64,000 nt of DNA from Agapetus fuscipes (GCA_951799405.1 OX637342.1:5332001-5396000); one strand, 5' to 3'; numbered from the stretch's first letter, positions 10,523-22,121 are shown. The notes: generated by a model from the sequence alone, not told the origin. Numbers and translations are program-made.

Positions 10523-11153
10523 CACAATATATACTTATTAAACGCAATTAAGACATTATTTTTTAACGCCACGTGTAGCAATCAAAGATGTCTTTCTTAT
10601 TGTGATTTCATCTGTTGTGAAGTTGCCTCAGATACTAATAATAATTACTATTAAACACCCACAATCTTTTCTTTTTTTCAGAGCCTTCCGGCAATCAGAA
10701 GAATATCCTGGCATCAAAACAATAAATCCTCTTCCCCGCAATATAATTTAATATTTTATAACCTCGTGGGATTTATTTTCTTTTTTAAATATGATTTATT
10801 TTCCAACCGTTTCTGTTTAAATGTAGGTAGAAAAGACAATTGCGACAAATTGGTTCGGTACGTTTGTTAAGGGGAAAATAAATTGAAAAGATAGAATGCG
10901 TGGTTCGTTTTAAATTTGCAATTTCACATCGTATTATCAAACGTATGCCAAATGTTGTTGTATGCAAAGAACAAGCATATGAGATTAAAATGTTGATATT
11001 TAAAAATATGCTAAAAGTTTTCCAAAAGGTCACTTGGGAAATTGATTCATAATTTTGATACTTTTGTAAATGCAGATGAAAATAATAAAATTGGAATGCT
11101 GTATTTGACATTGTGAAATGAAATACTGTTTTCCTTAGTTATAGAAATTTTCT
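10523..11153. other. No recognised feature
   Basis: A+T-rich and without shared repeats. The 108-codon minus-strand frame at 10785-11111 has no recognisable domain and A+T-driven composition. Confidence 0.4.
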
Positions 11154-11417
11154 GTTTCTTGACTAATAGATCGGTATGCGATTGACCATACGTACTGTAA
11201 AAAAAAATCACTTTGCCAATGTCAACCCTGTTTCAGGGAAGGTCGGTAAAAGATGCAGGGTTTATGTTACATAACTTATACTTTGGTTGTAATTTGTTAG
11301 TACACATTCAGCATTTGTAAGCGCAAACTTAGTACATTTGACTGTTTGTGGGCATGCATTTGATAAGGTTTTGAATGTTAATATATCTTAGCAACTTAGA
11401 TTATAGTTTATAGATTA
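11154..11417 (+). repeat. Family A repeat, period-7 subtype
   Basis: Head gtttcttgactaatagatcgg, body cctgtttcagggaaggtcgg, tail with ttatag units. Diverged. Confidence 0.75.
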
Positions 11418-11430
11418 ATGGAAATTTGTT

Positions 11431-12825
11431 GTTCCTTTGACTTAAGGGTTGGTACGAGGCTGACCATACATACTGTAAATATTAGTCCCCTCTCCAATGT
11501 CATTCTGTTTCTTACAGGGATTCAGGGAAGGTCGGTAAAAAGCTGCAAGCTTTATTTGATTTTAGGGTCTGCTTGAAGGCAGTGGCGGCTCTTCATTAGG
11601 GGACAGTGGGGAACATCCCTATGAATGAAATTGGAAACATAAAATTGTATGAGAAGAAACAACTGAGAAATCTGTAAATAATAGCGTAAACGAAGTATAT
11701 TTTTCAAAATATTTCACTGACCGAAGATGTTTAAATATTTCATAATAGAACGGACGCAGTGAGTCACACGAAGGTTTTTGTTGATAAAAAATTATAATAT
11801 TTGTTAAAACGTTAGGTACACTCTCCATCGTTTCCTCGTACCTCGTTCCCTGCGCGGACGCAAGCGAAGTCATATTTCGGGCTGTTTCGGGTGGAGCGGG
11901 ACTTTTATTCGGATCACCGCGATAGTTGCGCGTGTGTGTGTACATAAGTCTCTGTAAGTACGACGCATGTTCAATACAGAAGCTTTTGGCGCCCGCGTGT
12001 ATGGGTTTCCCATTGTACGTCTATAGGGACTTTTCGGGCGGTCACCTGTGGTACATCAACAATAATATGACGCGCTTAAAACAAAATATGAACATGATGA
12101 TATTATAACTGAATGAATGAACTTATTATTTTCGTAAATTCCTCGGCCCAGTAACACTCGGCACAAGGAGCTGCCATCATAATATCACACAAATACAATA
12201 TTGTTATTGGTTAAAAGTTAGTGCTAGCGCGTTTTTTGCCGTGGGGAGATGTTAATAACAGCAGTGCTTCCCGAAGTCGAAAATATATCGTTTTTCATGG
12301 AAAGTCTACATCAAAATTTTCTTGCTTGTTTAGTACAATAAGGTTGTGGCCTTAAAAAGTAGGTGGATTCGCATTGTTTAATGATAAATGAAGTATACCA
12401 TCTTTTGGTTGACTGTGCTCTTTTTGGTGATGACCAAGTGTGGCCATGGATATTCGAATTTCAAGTAAGTAAATACTTGCTTTTTTCAACCTAATTATCG
12501 TCTAACTTACAACAATTCAACAACATAAAAAATCTATCAATTGCAAACTCGCCTACACATTTTCAACTTTTACGTATTTTTTTAAAATACAAAATAAAAA
12601 GTAAATACATTCAAATTCAAATTATAAAAACTTCCACAATTGAATAAAATTAATGAAACAAGGGCTTGGTTTACATTTTTAGATAAAAATTCGTTAATGT
12701 GTGCTGCGTGGGGTGCTATAGGGTGGTCATCAAAATATTATCCAAAGTCATCCCCTCTCTCGGATTTTAGTTAGAGCCGCTACTGCTTGAAGGCATGCAT
12801 TTTATATGAATATGAAATGTTGTTT
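11431..12825 (+). repeat. Family A repeat split by a hAT-type element
   Basis: The 5' part (11431-11579) breaks at cttgaagg and the 3' part resumes after the duplicated cttgaagg (12786-12793) with catgcattttatatgaat. The family A copy is therefore older than the DNA transposon inside it. Confidence 0.8.
11580..12785. mobile_element. Non-autonomous hAT-type transposon (1.2 kb)
   Basis: Flanked by a perfect 8-bp direct repeat cttgaagg. Terminal inverted repeats cagtggcggctct and agagccgctactg differ at one base. The 8-bp duplication and CAGNGGCGG-type end are characteristic of hAT elements. The interior has no hAT transposase domain; the 108-codon minus-strand frame at 11619-11945 has no recognisable motif. 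Confidence 0.85.
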
Positions 12826-13030
12826 TGAGTAATCAGGCTCATTTATATAATTACAATTAACAGTTCACTTTTCTTAAAGTTTTTACTGTACTTAAACTAT
12901 GTACCTACGTAGGTACAACCATTATAAAATCGTAAATGAATTTGAACAAAAAATAAAAAAATTAAAATCCCAAAAGTCATAGGTACCTATTGTGACTAAT
13001 GAAATTTCATTTTTTTCAGTTTAAACGGTA

Positions 13031-13340
13031 GTCCGGTCGATAGCTTAGTTAGTAGAGTGCTTGCATTCCATGCCGTAAGCAAGGGTTCGAATCCCACCGA
13101 GGTGTCAGAAAAGATTTCCCGTTTCGGTGTTTATTTCAAACCCCAAAATAAAATACCGGCAAGGTTTACTCAGCCTTCACAAGAAATGAGTACCAGCTCT
13201 CTCGGGAGCTGGGAAACCCCCACTTCAACTGAAGTGGTTGGCGTAAGGCCGGTCCCCTTACCTGTAAAAATAAATAGGTTCAACTCGACACATGCGACCC
13301 CTTCAAAAGTTACATTATGTGTGTAGCTTAGTTGCGTTTT
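13031..13340 (+). repeat. Family B tRNA-derived SINE, near full length
   Basis: Best complete copy. The tRNA-like head (gtccggtcgatagcttagtt, box B gggttcgaatccc) is followed by a body with cccgtttcggtgtttatttc, an internal inverted pair (cagctctctcgggagctg), aagtggttggcgtaaggccg, and the 3' part acatgcgaccccttc…gtgtgtagcttagttgcg. The head is too embedded in the 300-bp repeat to be a working tRNA gene. Confidence 0.85.
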
Positions 13341-13544
13341 TTTTTTAGTTGCGTTAACTATGTCAAGGTTTTCAATCTAGAAACCAAAATAAACGATCAA
13401 TCAAACAAAATAATCAAAGAAACTTCTTGTCACATTTTTAAACGATTTCGTTTGATTAATAAATACGCTACAATCAATTAGTTCGTAAGCTTTTGATCTA
13501 TGATGTCATAATCCGTGGTTGCTGCGTGGTGTGTCATACATCAG

Positions 13545-13727
13545 ATTATTGCTGGACCGGCCCACAACGTTCGCCCAGCCTTCCTTGTATCTCGGTGTTT
13601 ATTTAGCTTAGCTACACGGCAGTTTCGGCGACAGGCCGGCAGTGCTGCGGTCAGTCGATGCGTCTGGACTTTTGAGGGGTGACACAAAAAAAAACAGCAG
13701 TTTAAAAAATAGCAATTACTAGTAAAC
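13545..13727 (+). promoter_or_regulatory. Candidate promoter and non-coding first exon
   Basis: A G+C-rich island (13545-13670) in A+T-rich DNA contains an arthropod Initiator match, tcagtc at 13651. The sequence to 13727 could be a 5' UTR exon, because a good splice donor (gtgagt) begins at 13728. The first acceptor with a strong pyrimidine tract on this strand near coding sequence is at 19325, upstream of the dehydrogenase start codon. This is inference; the island at 14330-14480 is an alternative. Confidence 0.25.
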
Positions 13728-13733
13728 GTGAGT

Positions 13734-15221
13734 AGAAATTTTTGTACCTTATTTAAAATCCAGCTCACATGAATTAAATTTAATTGACTCTTGAAGAACT
13801 AAAAGAGTTTTAGGATTCTTATATTTTAAATATCTCTGTTTTGAGTCATGACAGAAAATACTTATCCATACTTAACTTTAATAATCATATTAACATTTTT
13901 GAGTTAAAAGATCTTCAATAAATAACCACAAATTATAAACCGAAATCATTTGAGTTCTACTTTTTATTTTGTTCTGTATTAAGCTTGTTACTTTATGGTG
14001 ACAAGGAGATAGTTCAATCACTGGACTACAAACTTTTTGAAATAACATAAGTTTTTCTAAGTATTTTGCTTTTCATTCGATGATATATCTTTGTTATTCA
14101 AAGAATATTTAATAAAATTAGCAGTATAAATAAATCTAGAAAACATTAAATTAGATCAGTCTTAAAAGAACTTCTCAAACCATTCCTAGTCTATGAGCAG
14201 TTTATTTTTCAAATTATTTTCATTGAAAGTATTCAATAAAATTTAATAAAATTTAAGAATCAAAAGAAACTTCGTGAGCAAAAAAATTACACATGTGAAA
14301 TTATAAAAAATGCATTCGTGCTGAAAAAGAACATTCGCTCTGTTCATCCTTGTTCCGTTCGTTGGCGGACATGGGCGAACGTTCCCGAATATAGTTTTCT
14401 TCTGGATGAGCCGTCTGCCCGGACCCGGCCAATCTAAAGTCACTCCAACCGCTGGGCATCATAAGTGCCTGGAAAATAGCACAACCCAATCAGTGCCATA
14501 CACAGTGATAAAGGTATACACAGTTACAGTGAATAGATTTATACAGAGTGAAAGAAAAAAATTGTAGTCTGAAAAAAAATTGAAGTGTTTTTTTGTTGTT
14601 GTACAATTTTCTTTTACAAAGTGAAAAAGAAGTAGAAGTAAAACATATTGCAATTCTAAGTTTGTAATATAAATTACGGATATTTGACATAATAATTGTT
14701 ACGGAGTTTTATAAAACAAGTGCGTTTTTCATCAATACTTATAAGTGTTTGATAACTAAATGCTACGTATCGGATAGATTTAAAGGAGTATTTTATGCTT
14801 GAATTAATAAAATTGTAGATTAATTTGTTCTCTTTCTTACCACATATCCAAGTGTTTAAATAGTTGTCAGTGTTCATGTGTTGTTTATCCAGAATTTTTG
14901 CATTCAATATCTTTCAACATTCATCGAGTACAAGTAAAATTTTTCTTAGCCTCTTAATATAATACAAAAATTCTAAAACAAGTACAAATTATTTCTAGGA
15001 GAACGTAGGTACTTATTTTCTTTTATTAAAGCAAAAAAAAATAAAAAAAATATTTGAAGGACTCGAAAGAATTATCGAAAAACTAAGCAGTGAAGAAAGC
15101 TTTATGATTTTTAAACAACGCATAGTGAAATTGTGACATAGTAACAGTTATTCAAGTTTCAAAACAATTTTTACATCGATACGGTTTCTCGAACTTTCCA
15201 GTACATCTTACATAGAAAAGA
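13734..15221. other. A+T-rich stretch with a G+C island
   Basis: Mostly A+T-rich. The patch 14330-14480 (ttccgttcgttggcggacat, ccgtctgcccggacccggcc) is G+C-rich and unique in the window. It could be another promoter or regulatory island. No coding exon is supported. Confidence 0.4.
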
Positions 15222-15400
15222 TACGCCCCCTGTTCCCCACGTACAAAACAACACGTGTAAACTCTACTACAGCGTTTGCTAAAAATATATATAAACTAAA
15301 ACAGCGCTTCTTTGGTGATCGTTTTAATTTTAGATACATTTTTGGTTGAATCTAAACGTAATGTTTAATACTTGGATTTTTGGAAAGCAGGGGGCGTGTG
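15222..15400. repeat. MITE family M, copy 4 with extended arms
   Basis: The family M core (cgtacaaaac … gtttaatacttgg) is here enclosed by a further inverted pair, acgccccctg (15222-15232) and cagggggcgt (15390-15400), not seen in other copies. Those outer arms may be the true element ends, lost elsewhere. Confidence 0.5.
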
Positions 15401-15589
15401 ATCTAGAACGGTCATAACTTGCCTCTAACGACAAATCGCCGCAAGCTTTTCGTTCGATGACGCAAAATCCCACATGCAAATTTATAGCTTTCGATATCGT
15501 GAAAAGCGCTTGCCGTCTTACAAGCGTCCTCTCGTTTTCTTAGTTGTGAGTGCGGAATGAGATGTAGCCAAAGTGTTTTACGTAACATT

Positions 15590-16430
15590 GTGGTTAGTAG
15601 TGAGTTACAAATGACAATATACAGTAAGTTACCGCTTAATTTAATGGATATTGAGATACCAGTGGTGATAGACAGTTTGTAACTGCTGACAGAAGATACT
15701 GAATCAAATTGATACTACATAGAGAGTCAGTTACTACTATCTTACATAGTGGACCTGAAGGTATTATTAAAACTAGACACTTTGTTATAACACTGACAGT
15801 ACACACGTAATTAAAACTGATGCGAAACAGTTTGTTTATACTGATTCTAATACATAGTGGGACTAGACACCAATCAAACTAAACAACATTAACACTAATA
15901 CTAGACAGCTATTTACTACTGCTAGTACTCAAGTATGTATACTAGAAAATTCGTCACTACTGACAGTAGACACGAAATTAACATTAATTTATTAGACAGT
16001 TAGTTATTACTGATAGTAGAGAGGGAGTCTGCACCATTACTAGACAATTTGAAACTTCTGACAGTGGGCTAGCGTTGAAATTATAATAGTTAGCAAGTTA
16101 TTACTAACTGTTAAAATTGATTTACTTATGACAATGGACAATTGGTTATCATAGATTGTGAGATATCAATGATACTAGATAAGTTGTAACCTCTGAGAGT
16201 AGACAGGTGATGAATCATTAATTACCTACTAATGACGGTAAATACGGAACCATCACTGATTCTAAAAAATCAGTACCTACTGATTTCAATAGACATTAAA
16301 ATACCAAAGGTACCAGACAAGTAGTAACTTCTGATTGGGAATGACAGGAAAGTAACACTGATTTTAGACAAAAAACAGTCTGTTACTATTAATGAAGACA
16401 TAAGTTACTTCTGACTGCTGTAAATGAGTT
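15590..16430. repeat. Degenerate tandem array of agacag/actga words
   Basis: About 840 bp built of diverged units containing tagacagttagttactactg-like words (for example 15953-16026). Purines predominate in the unit words. The words are the reverse complement of those in the 192-bp array at 4896, so the two may be young and old products of one satellite. No fixed period is visible. Confidence 0.6.
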
Positions 16431-17122
16431 CTTAGATTTAAATTAGCATATTCTAGTAAAAAATCAAAATGTTTATTCATCTAACCCTAAAGTGATACTA
16501 AAAAATGAGTGGAGTGGAACAATTGAGTCAATCAAATAGGGTAGTCTAGATTTCTTGCAAAATTGAGTAAAAAAGATGGACATACCTACATTTAATTTTT
16601 TCTCATCGTTTCCATTTCTGTAAACAAATCTTTGATTGTCGTATTTAGTTTAATAGGTGTCAATGAATTAATTGAAAAAAAAATACGGGGAAAATCACAA
16701 GCCTGGCGCTAATTTTTCTTGAATATTTTAGTACCAGTTGAATCATAGCTTAATACATATATTTTTTTAATTATTCAAGACTCAAACCTGATATATTTTC
16801 AGCACAAATTTTCATTTTCTTTTGACTTCAATATCAAAAGCATTTCCTCGCAAGGAGCTCAAAAACGTGTGACATTTATGAGCAGCTCCGTGCAAGGAAT
16901 TTGCATGTGCACATTTGTTATGCACGGTTGCCATGGTTACTCTTAGTGAAATGCCAGCGTCCCACCTCAAGAGTCACGTCTCTGCATCTCGCATGCCAGA
17001 TACAAAATAGCTACAGCAAGGCTGTGATGTATTGCAACAATTTGTATAGCTGCGTGTGAAATGGTTCTCAGCTGATGGCAGAGAGTAACACTTGCGTTCA
17101 GATATCGGAGCTGGTTGATAGC
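16431..17122. other. No recognised feature
   Basis: Unique A+T-rich sequence, then a G+C-richer part (16840-17040) with one X-box-like palindrome, gttgccatggttac, at about 16927. Confidence 0.4.
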
Positions 17123-17371
17123 TTCTATAATCTAAGTTGCAAAGATATATTACATTTAAGATTCATATGAAATGCATTCCCATAAGCAGACACGTATAAA
17201 TTTGCTTGCACATGCCGCATGTGAACCTACAACATGAAAACCCAAATCTCAAATAAACACACACCCTTCAACTCTTGCCGACCTTCCCTGAAACAGGGGT
17301 GACATTGGCAAAGTGAACCATTTTCTACAGCATGGGTGGTCAGCCGCATTACCAACCTATAAGTGTAGGAA
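17123..17371 (-). repeat. Family A repeat joined to LINE-b
   Basis: Minus-strand copy; the repeat tail is at the left and the head aacctataagtg at the right. The right side continues directly into LINE-b 3' UTR and ORF remnant (17372-17560). Confidence 0.85.
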
Positions 17372-17560
17372 CAAAAAATAACATTTTTACAATGAACAAA
17401 TAAATATCAAAACAAACATAAAATGCAAAATTCTAATTTAAAAACCTTATCCCTTGCAGCCAACATTACAGATCAACCGCCATTTCTTTCTGTCCTTACA
17501 GACTTCTTTCATTTCATTCAGAGTCATAACCTTCTTCATACAAGCTTTCCTATGAGGACA
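17372..17560 (-). pseudogene. LINE-b ORF2 C-terminal remnant and 3' UTR
   Basis: Read on the minus strand, the sequence encodes ACMKKVMTLNEMKEVCKDRKKWRL-like residues with breaks, ending LICNV, then about 90 bp of A+T-rich 3' UTR and family A. Second of three such junctions. Confidence 0.7.
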
Positions 17561-17650
17561 ATTTGAAAAATGACAAAAGAGCGCCATTTTTGTGTGTGTC
17601 ACACTTCAATCGCCCTCTCCATCATGGATGAGATATTTTATAAAGGTGCG

Positions 17651-17945
17651 ACTTCAGTGCACCCTCAGTTGGTAGAATGCTTGAGATCAAAGCCAATGGG
17701 CTGGGGCTTGAAACCCACTAAGAGTGCGACGTTTGATTTCCTGTTTCGGTGATAATTTAAAGAAAACAATCATAGATCCGGCAAGGTTTATTTTGCTGTA
17801 ACAAAAATGAGCCCTGAGGAGCGTGAACATCCCACTTCAAGCAAAGTGGTTGTTTACCTGTGAAAAATAAGGTTCTTCTCCCCACATGCGATTGCTTTGC
17901 AGACAACATAGTAAGAAGTAGCATTATCTGTGCAGCTTAGTTGCA
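17651..17945 (+). repeat. Family B tRNA-derived SINE, diverged
   Basis: Head degenerate (accctcagttggtagaatgc; box B gggcttgaaaccc). The body (tttcctgtttcggtgataat) and 3' end (cacatgcgattgctttgc, gtgcagcttagttgca) are recognisable. Its divergence suggests one of the older copies. Confidence 0.7.
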
Positions 17946-18858
17946 TTGAAAGATGAAGGTATCATTATCTGTTTTTTTTCAAAAGTCCAATAGTGAAAGC
18001 GTCTGGTTAGCAAGTGGAAGAACAATATAAATGGTATTTGTAACCTCAATTTGACTTTTTACAAAATAAAAATACAATCCATACAAAATTAGATGCACGA
18101 CAGATTACCTTAGTGAAAGTGCACCCTCATAGCTATCAACACGCTTTGAGGAACTCTTTGCTAGATTTTTAAATCTTCATCAATTACACTTAAAAATGTT
18201 TGTATTAAATTATATAAACACATACAATATGTAGCTCTCCAACAAGGTGGGGCTGTCTATTAAGCCGTTGATGACATTATGAGAGATTATCACTTTCGAT
18301 CAAGTTAAAATTCTTACTAGGATTGTTGAAAACATATATATTTGAATGAAATGGTAAAAGATACATATGCGAATTATTTTGCTTAAATATTACAAAACCT
18401 GGCTATAAAAAAATAGTACGAAGAAAATTGTCTGCATTTTTTTTTATAAAACTGAAAAAAAAGTTCCAGACTCTCACCAATATAACAGTTTTTTATTTAA
18501 CTTTGAAATATGTTTTTTTATTTTGTTGAAAAAAATATTATTTTTTAGTAGTATTTTTTGTTGCATAAATAGTTAGTCTCATTTTTGGTACCTAATTAAA
18601 TTTTACTTAATAAAACATTTTTATATGAAAGCTTTTCTGCCAAAAAATCTCTTTAAAAATATACATGAAGTATTTATAACAAATTAAATATATTTAAATG
18701 TTTTCCATGACCTTGTTTAACATAAATGGATCCATTTAAAAATATTTGTACTTTAATTTGTATGTTTAATATTAAACAAATGGATTCGGCACAAATAAAG
18801 ACTCTGTAAACTTCCGGCCGGGTTGCTAGATAAATAGCTTACCATATTTGTAAACTGT
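17946..18858. other. A+T-rich stretch, nothing recognised
   Basis: Very A+T-rich; no shared repeats, no exon-like sequence. Confidence 0.4.
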
Positions 18859-19110
18859 ACCTTGACAAGTAAGTTGGTATGAGGCTTACCCACCATGCTG
18901 TAAAAAATTGGTGCACTGTTTCAATGCCACCCCGCTTTCATAGAAAGGCGACAGTAGTTGCAACATTTTATGCTCATGTGAGGTTTGGTTTTTACTGTAT
19001 TTGCGCATGCAGCATGTGTAAGCGTGAATTTACATGCGCCTGCTTGTGAACATGCATTAAATATGAGTCTTAAATTCCAATATGTCTTTGCAACTTGCAT
19101 TACAGGTTAT
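18859..19110 (+). repeat. Family A repeat, diverged
   Basis: Head ccttgacaagtaagttggtatgagg, tail caatatgtctttgcaacttgcatta. The terminal tandem units are lost. It lies about 215 bp upstream of the first coding exon. Confidence 0.7.
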
Positions 19111-19325
19111 GTATTGTTAATAAACCAAGTCATTTAGACCTGTGATGTCACCTTGCTTAGAGGAATATGAAATTGGGATCTTTCTCCATTTTTTTTATGC
19201 ATCTTCAGCCAAACGCAATGCAGTGGTTGCTGATAGTCACTGAAGATACCTCTCATAGCTAGTCTTAGACTCGTAAAATCAAGTGTTTTCTCAATTTCAA
19301 CACCAATTGTTCTTCTTTCTTTCAG

Positions 19326-19672
19326 ATAACACGATAATCAAACTTCAAAGTTAAGTGAATCTTTTAAGTGAGGACATTTGAAACAAATTCAAAATGCCAC
19401 CCGGTGACGTCACAAGAAGAGCGTCCTTGAAACCCACAAGGAGAGCATCCAGGCGGGCGTCTCTCATAGCCAAGTCTCCCAACACTCCTCGCGAGATCCC
19501 CTGGGACATTGTGGACAGGTGTCTGGCGCCGATCCTCTTATGTCATGGCCTTGCAGTGATTCTTTCCACCGTCTTGAACGTCCTCAAAATCTCACAAGTC
19601 TCGACCTTCACGCTTTTCCTCTGGTTTTCTGTGTCGACGGTTGGAGCCATCTGGTTCTATCATAACCTAAAG
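19326..19672 (+). CDS. Short-chain dehydrogenase, first coding exon (membrane anchor)
   Basis: The exon follows a pyrimidine-rich acceptor (ttcttctttctttcag, ending 19325) and ends at donor gtaagg (19673). The first 68 bp is 5' UTR; the CDS runs 19394-19672, 93 codons, phase 0. Residues 7-24 are basic and contain three RRAS motifs (Ser 11, 19, 23), each a protein-kinase-A consensus. Residues 43-64 and 70-89 are hydrophobic and look like two membrane segments. The exon joins in frame to 32671-32874, which begins the Rossmann fold. This layout, N-terminal membrane anchor then SDR domain, resembles insect D-beta-hydroxybutyrate dehydrogenase / 17-beta-HSD2-like proteins. Codon use and G+C stand out from the surrounding DNA. 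The substrate cannot be told from these exons. Confidence 0.85.
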
Positions 19673-19769
19673 GTAAGGAAACCCACATTCTAATATTTTT
19701 TGATACTGTTATTTATTTATTTATAAATTCAACAAATATGTATAGGGCTGACAGTCTTGTCTTGTCTTG

Positions 19770-20060
19770 TATCCTGCCGCCATTCCTCTAGGGGTGGACG
19801 GTACCTCCACACAAGTGCCTCCACTTGATTCTGTCCTTGCATACCTCTTGAGGTGTGATACACACAAAAACAGCGCTCACCAAATAAGTCATCCTAATAT
19901 TATTATTTCTTTGATCTCATGTAGTTTCATCACTCTTTTCATGCACGCTCTTCTCTTGTTTACACTCTGTAAATTCCATTCATTCGCAATCTCACTTATC
20001 TGATCAATCCATTCTTTCCTAGGTCTTTCCCTTCCATGTTTACCCACAACTTTCTCTTGA
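19770..20060 (-). pseudogene. LINE-a 3' remnant split by a SINE tail
   Basis: Minus-strand remnant of the C-terminal part of the LINE at 41060: the reverse complement of cattctttcctaggtctttcc corresponds to the GRPRK region, with the 3' UTR (ccattcctctaggggtgg) at the left. A family C tail (19850-19913) interrupts it. It lies in the first intron, 100 bp past the exon, opposite to the host gene. Confidence 0.65.
19850..19913 (+). repeat. Family C SINE tail inside LINE-a
   Basis: Only the last ~60 bp of family C (ttgaggtgtgatacacacaa … catcctaatattatta). This is an extreme 5'-truncated insertion into the LINE-a remnant. Confidence 0.75.
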
Positions 20061-20532
20061 TTTAATTCAATTTCGCTTTAAATTTATTTCACAAGATTTA
20101 TTTCATAATAATTATTTTTCACAATATTGGTTACAATGTACCTACTGTTCACTCTTCACTCTCTATTAAGAGCCTTAGCGTTACAATGATCAAAACATCT
20201 CTGTGTCCCCGCATAATATTTACTCGTATTTATTTGTGCCGTAGAGACGATTCTTGCATGTTCGAGAATATGGTAGATACTTACATAATGGATGGTACTA
20301 GAACATTTTTCCACACTATACCAGAGACGTCTCACACCAGCAAGCTACGTGATCATGCTCACGCCCCCACGAACTTATATGTTCGTTACATTATAATAAA
20401 GAAAAGTTAAAGAAGGTCGAATTTCTAAACGTTTTTTTTAGAATTGCATTGAATGTCATCGAGGGTCGTGTCTCTTTAACGATTTGAAGCTTGAATTGAT
20501 AACTTCTGCTGGCGTTAGATATGATTCCAACG
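20061..20532. other. No recognised feature
   Basis: Intron sequence; A+T-rich, no shared repeat seen. Confidence 0.4.
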
Positions 20533-21246
20533 CAGTGGCGTGCCTACGGTTTCTGCTATGCGCATGCTGGATAATTAAAGTTGCACGAAATCACAAATAA
20601 TAAATCTTACCCTTTTGCTTCTTTCCTCGGTGTTTCTTAATCTCTTCAGCCTTCGATTTTGGATTAATTAATAAATCTTTACATACTTAAGATCCTTACT
20701 GAGTACAACTATATTTTCACAGGAATTCATTGTTTACTATAAAAACCGGATTCTCGATCGCAAACAAGGAATAAGTTATTTATTATGATATTTGAACCTG
20801 ACGCGACAGTGTTTTCAAAACACAATACATAAGTCATTCATAAATCTGTCAACAGCTTCAGTCTGGAATCGTAAAATTTAATCGACGAAAAGCTTAGTCT
20901 ATCCGAATATTATTATCATGCGCACTCCAAGCCACAGCTTCAAGCAATATCTGTGAATGTGTGTTTTCATTTAGAATTAAAAGAGCTTAAGCGACTATCT
21001 TCATACAAACTTACAGAGGTCAAGCTTTTTCATACGGTAAACAAAGACAGGCATACAATTCTCAATCACGTTTGAAGAACAGAGTTTCGTTCGGCAATGA
21101 CTAATATTAATATCCCACTTTACCTCACAGATGGCAGTAGCAGGAATATTGATGTATATCTTAAATCTACTCAAAAATATTCATTATTTTCATTTCTGAG
21201 GGTACGCATGCTTAGCTTTTTAGCTTGTAAGGTAGTCACGCCACTG
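20533..21246. mobile_element. Non-autonomous hAT-type transposon (714 bp)
   Basis: Perfect 8-bp target duplication ttccaacg (20525-20532 and 21247-21254). Terminal inverted repeats cagtggcgtgcctac and gtagtcacgccactg differ at one base. No transposase frame. The ends are related to, but distinct from, those at 11580. Confidence 0.9.
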
Positions 21247-21329
21247 TTCCAACGAAACTTTGAGAATATATGAAAATACAAGAGCTATATATTTGAAAGG
21301 TACACATAATTAAAGAGCGCCGTTTTTAT

Positions 21330-21480
21330 GCCACATCTCAAGGACCCTTTCAAATCATGGATAATATTTTTTTTGTAAAGATGCGTCTTAAGTACTCTTT
21401 TAAAGATACCAAAAGTTTTTGATTTCTTCACATTAGGAGGTAGTCTGTTTTCGGTCCATCGGGCCCGCAAACTGGAGATT
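21330..21480 (-). pseudogene. LINE ORF2 C-terminal remnant (CR1-like)
   Basis: The minus strand encodes WTENRLPPNVKKSKTFGIFK followed by RVLKTHLYK, the pattern that ends CR1/L2-type ORF2 proteins (trp-asn-x-leu-pro … phe-lys … leu-lys-thr-his-leu). Only this C-terminal piece remains. Confidence 0.6.
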
Positions 21481-21496
21481 AAATTAAAAATTCTTA

Positions 21497-21633
21497 GGGC
21501 CTGTTGCACCAACCTCCAATCACTATTCGATTGACACATCAAATTTGATTGCTTAATTCAAATTTTTGATATGATGGGAGAAATCACTCTTAATTTTGAT
21601 TTTCGTCTGATTGGAGTTTGGTGCAACAGGCCC
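21497..21633. repeat. MITE with gggcctgttgcacc ends
   Basis: 137-bp element with inverted ends gggcctgttgcaccaa; the inverted pairing continues through ctccaatca, making arms of about 25 bp. A related but decayed element lies at 52599. Target duplication is not clear. Confidence 0.8.
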
Positions 21634-21858
21634 TTTACCCATAATTTTTAAGAACATTTTTATGGCGTTTCTTTATTTCTGTGATCGATGTTATCCTTGG
21701 AGGAGCATTATATTTTAATCCGACGAAATGCAGAACTCAGTAATGACTGACAGTCTTGTAGATCAAAATCCACAAAATCAGAGAAACGCATCTGCACAAA
21801 CAACCCAAGCACTAACCAATAATCTTTAAAAAAATTAAGTGCAATTGAACAACAAAAA

Positions 21859-22121
21859 ACTTTTTCAATCTGGAGTGATGATTTCCGGGATCTGTTGCCG
21901 TGGTCTGTAGGAGCTGGAGCTTCCGGACGTTTCGCCCATTTCTGCAATGGGCTTCTTCAGCGTGAAGTATGATTATGATGATCGTGATGAGAACTGTGAA
22001 CTGTGTCAGTGTGTGTGCACTGAAGGTCCTACAGACCACGGCAACAGATCCCGGAAATCATCACTCCAGCATCGTCAGCCGGCCGTGTAAGCCTAAAACT
22101 CTCATTCACTTTTTCAATCTG
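21859..22121 (-). mobile_element. Retrozyme/Penelope-like foldback element with 14-bp TSD
   Basis: Perfect 43-bp inverted arms (21870-21912 and 22027-22069). On the minus strand the interior reads ctgaaga, a perfect 7-bp hairpin (gcccatt/aatgggc), then gaaac, matching the hammerhead core order CUGANGA-stem II-GAAA. The whole is flanked by a 14-bp direct repeat actttttcaatctg (21859-21872 and 22108-22121). Long duplications of this kind arise in target-primed reverse transcription, not from cut-and-paste transposases, so this looks like a retro-element, as in Penelope-like elements or retrozymes, which carry hammerheads. The cleavage triplet is not evident and activity is unproven. Confidence 0.65.

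Noticed and set aside
11619..11945. 108-codon minus-strand frame in the hAT element
   Set aside because: No transposase or other motif, no start context; likely chance.
15222..15400. Separate transposon family from the acgccccctg arms
   Set aside because: The core matches MITE family M; kept as a copy with extended arms.
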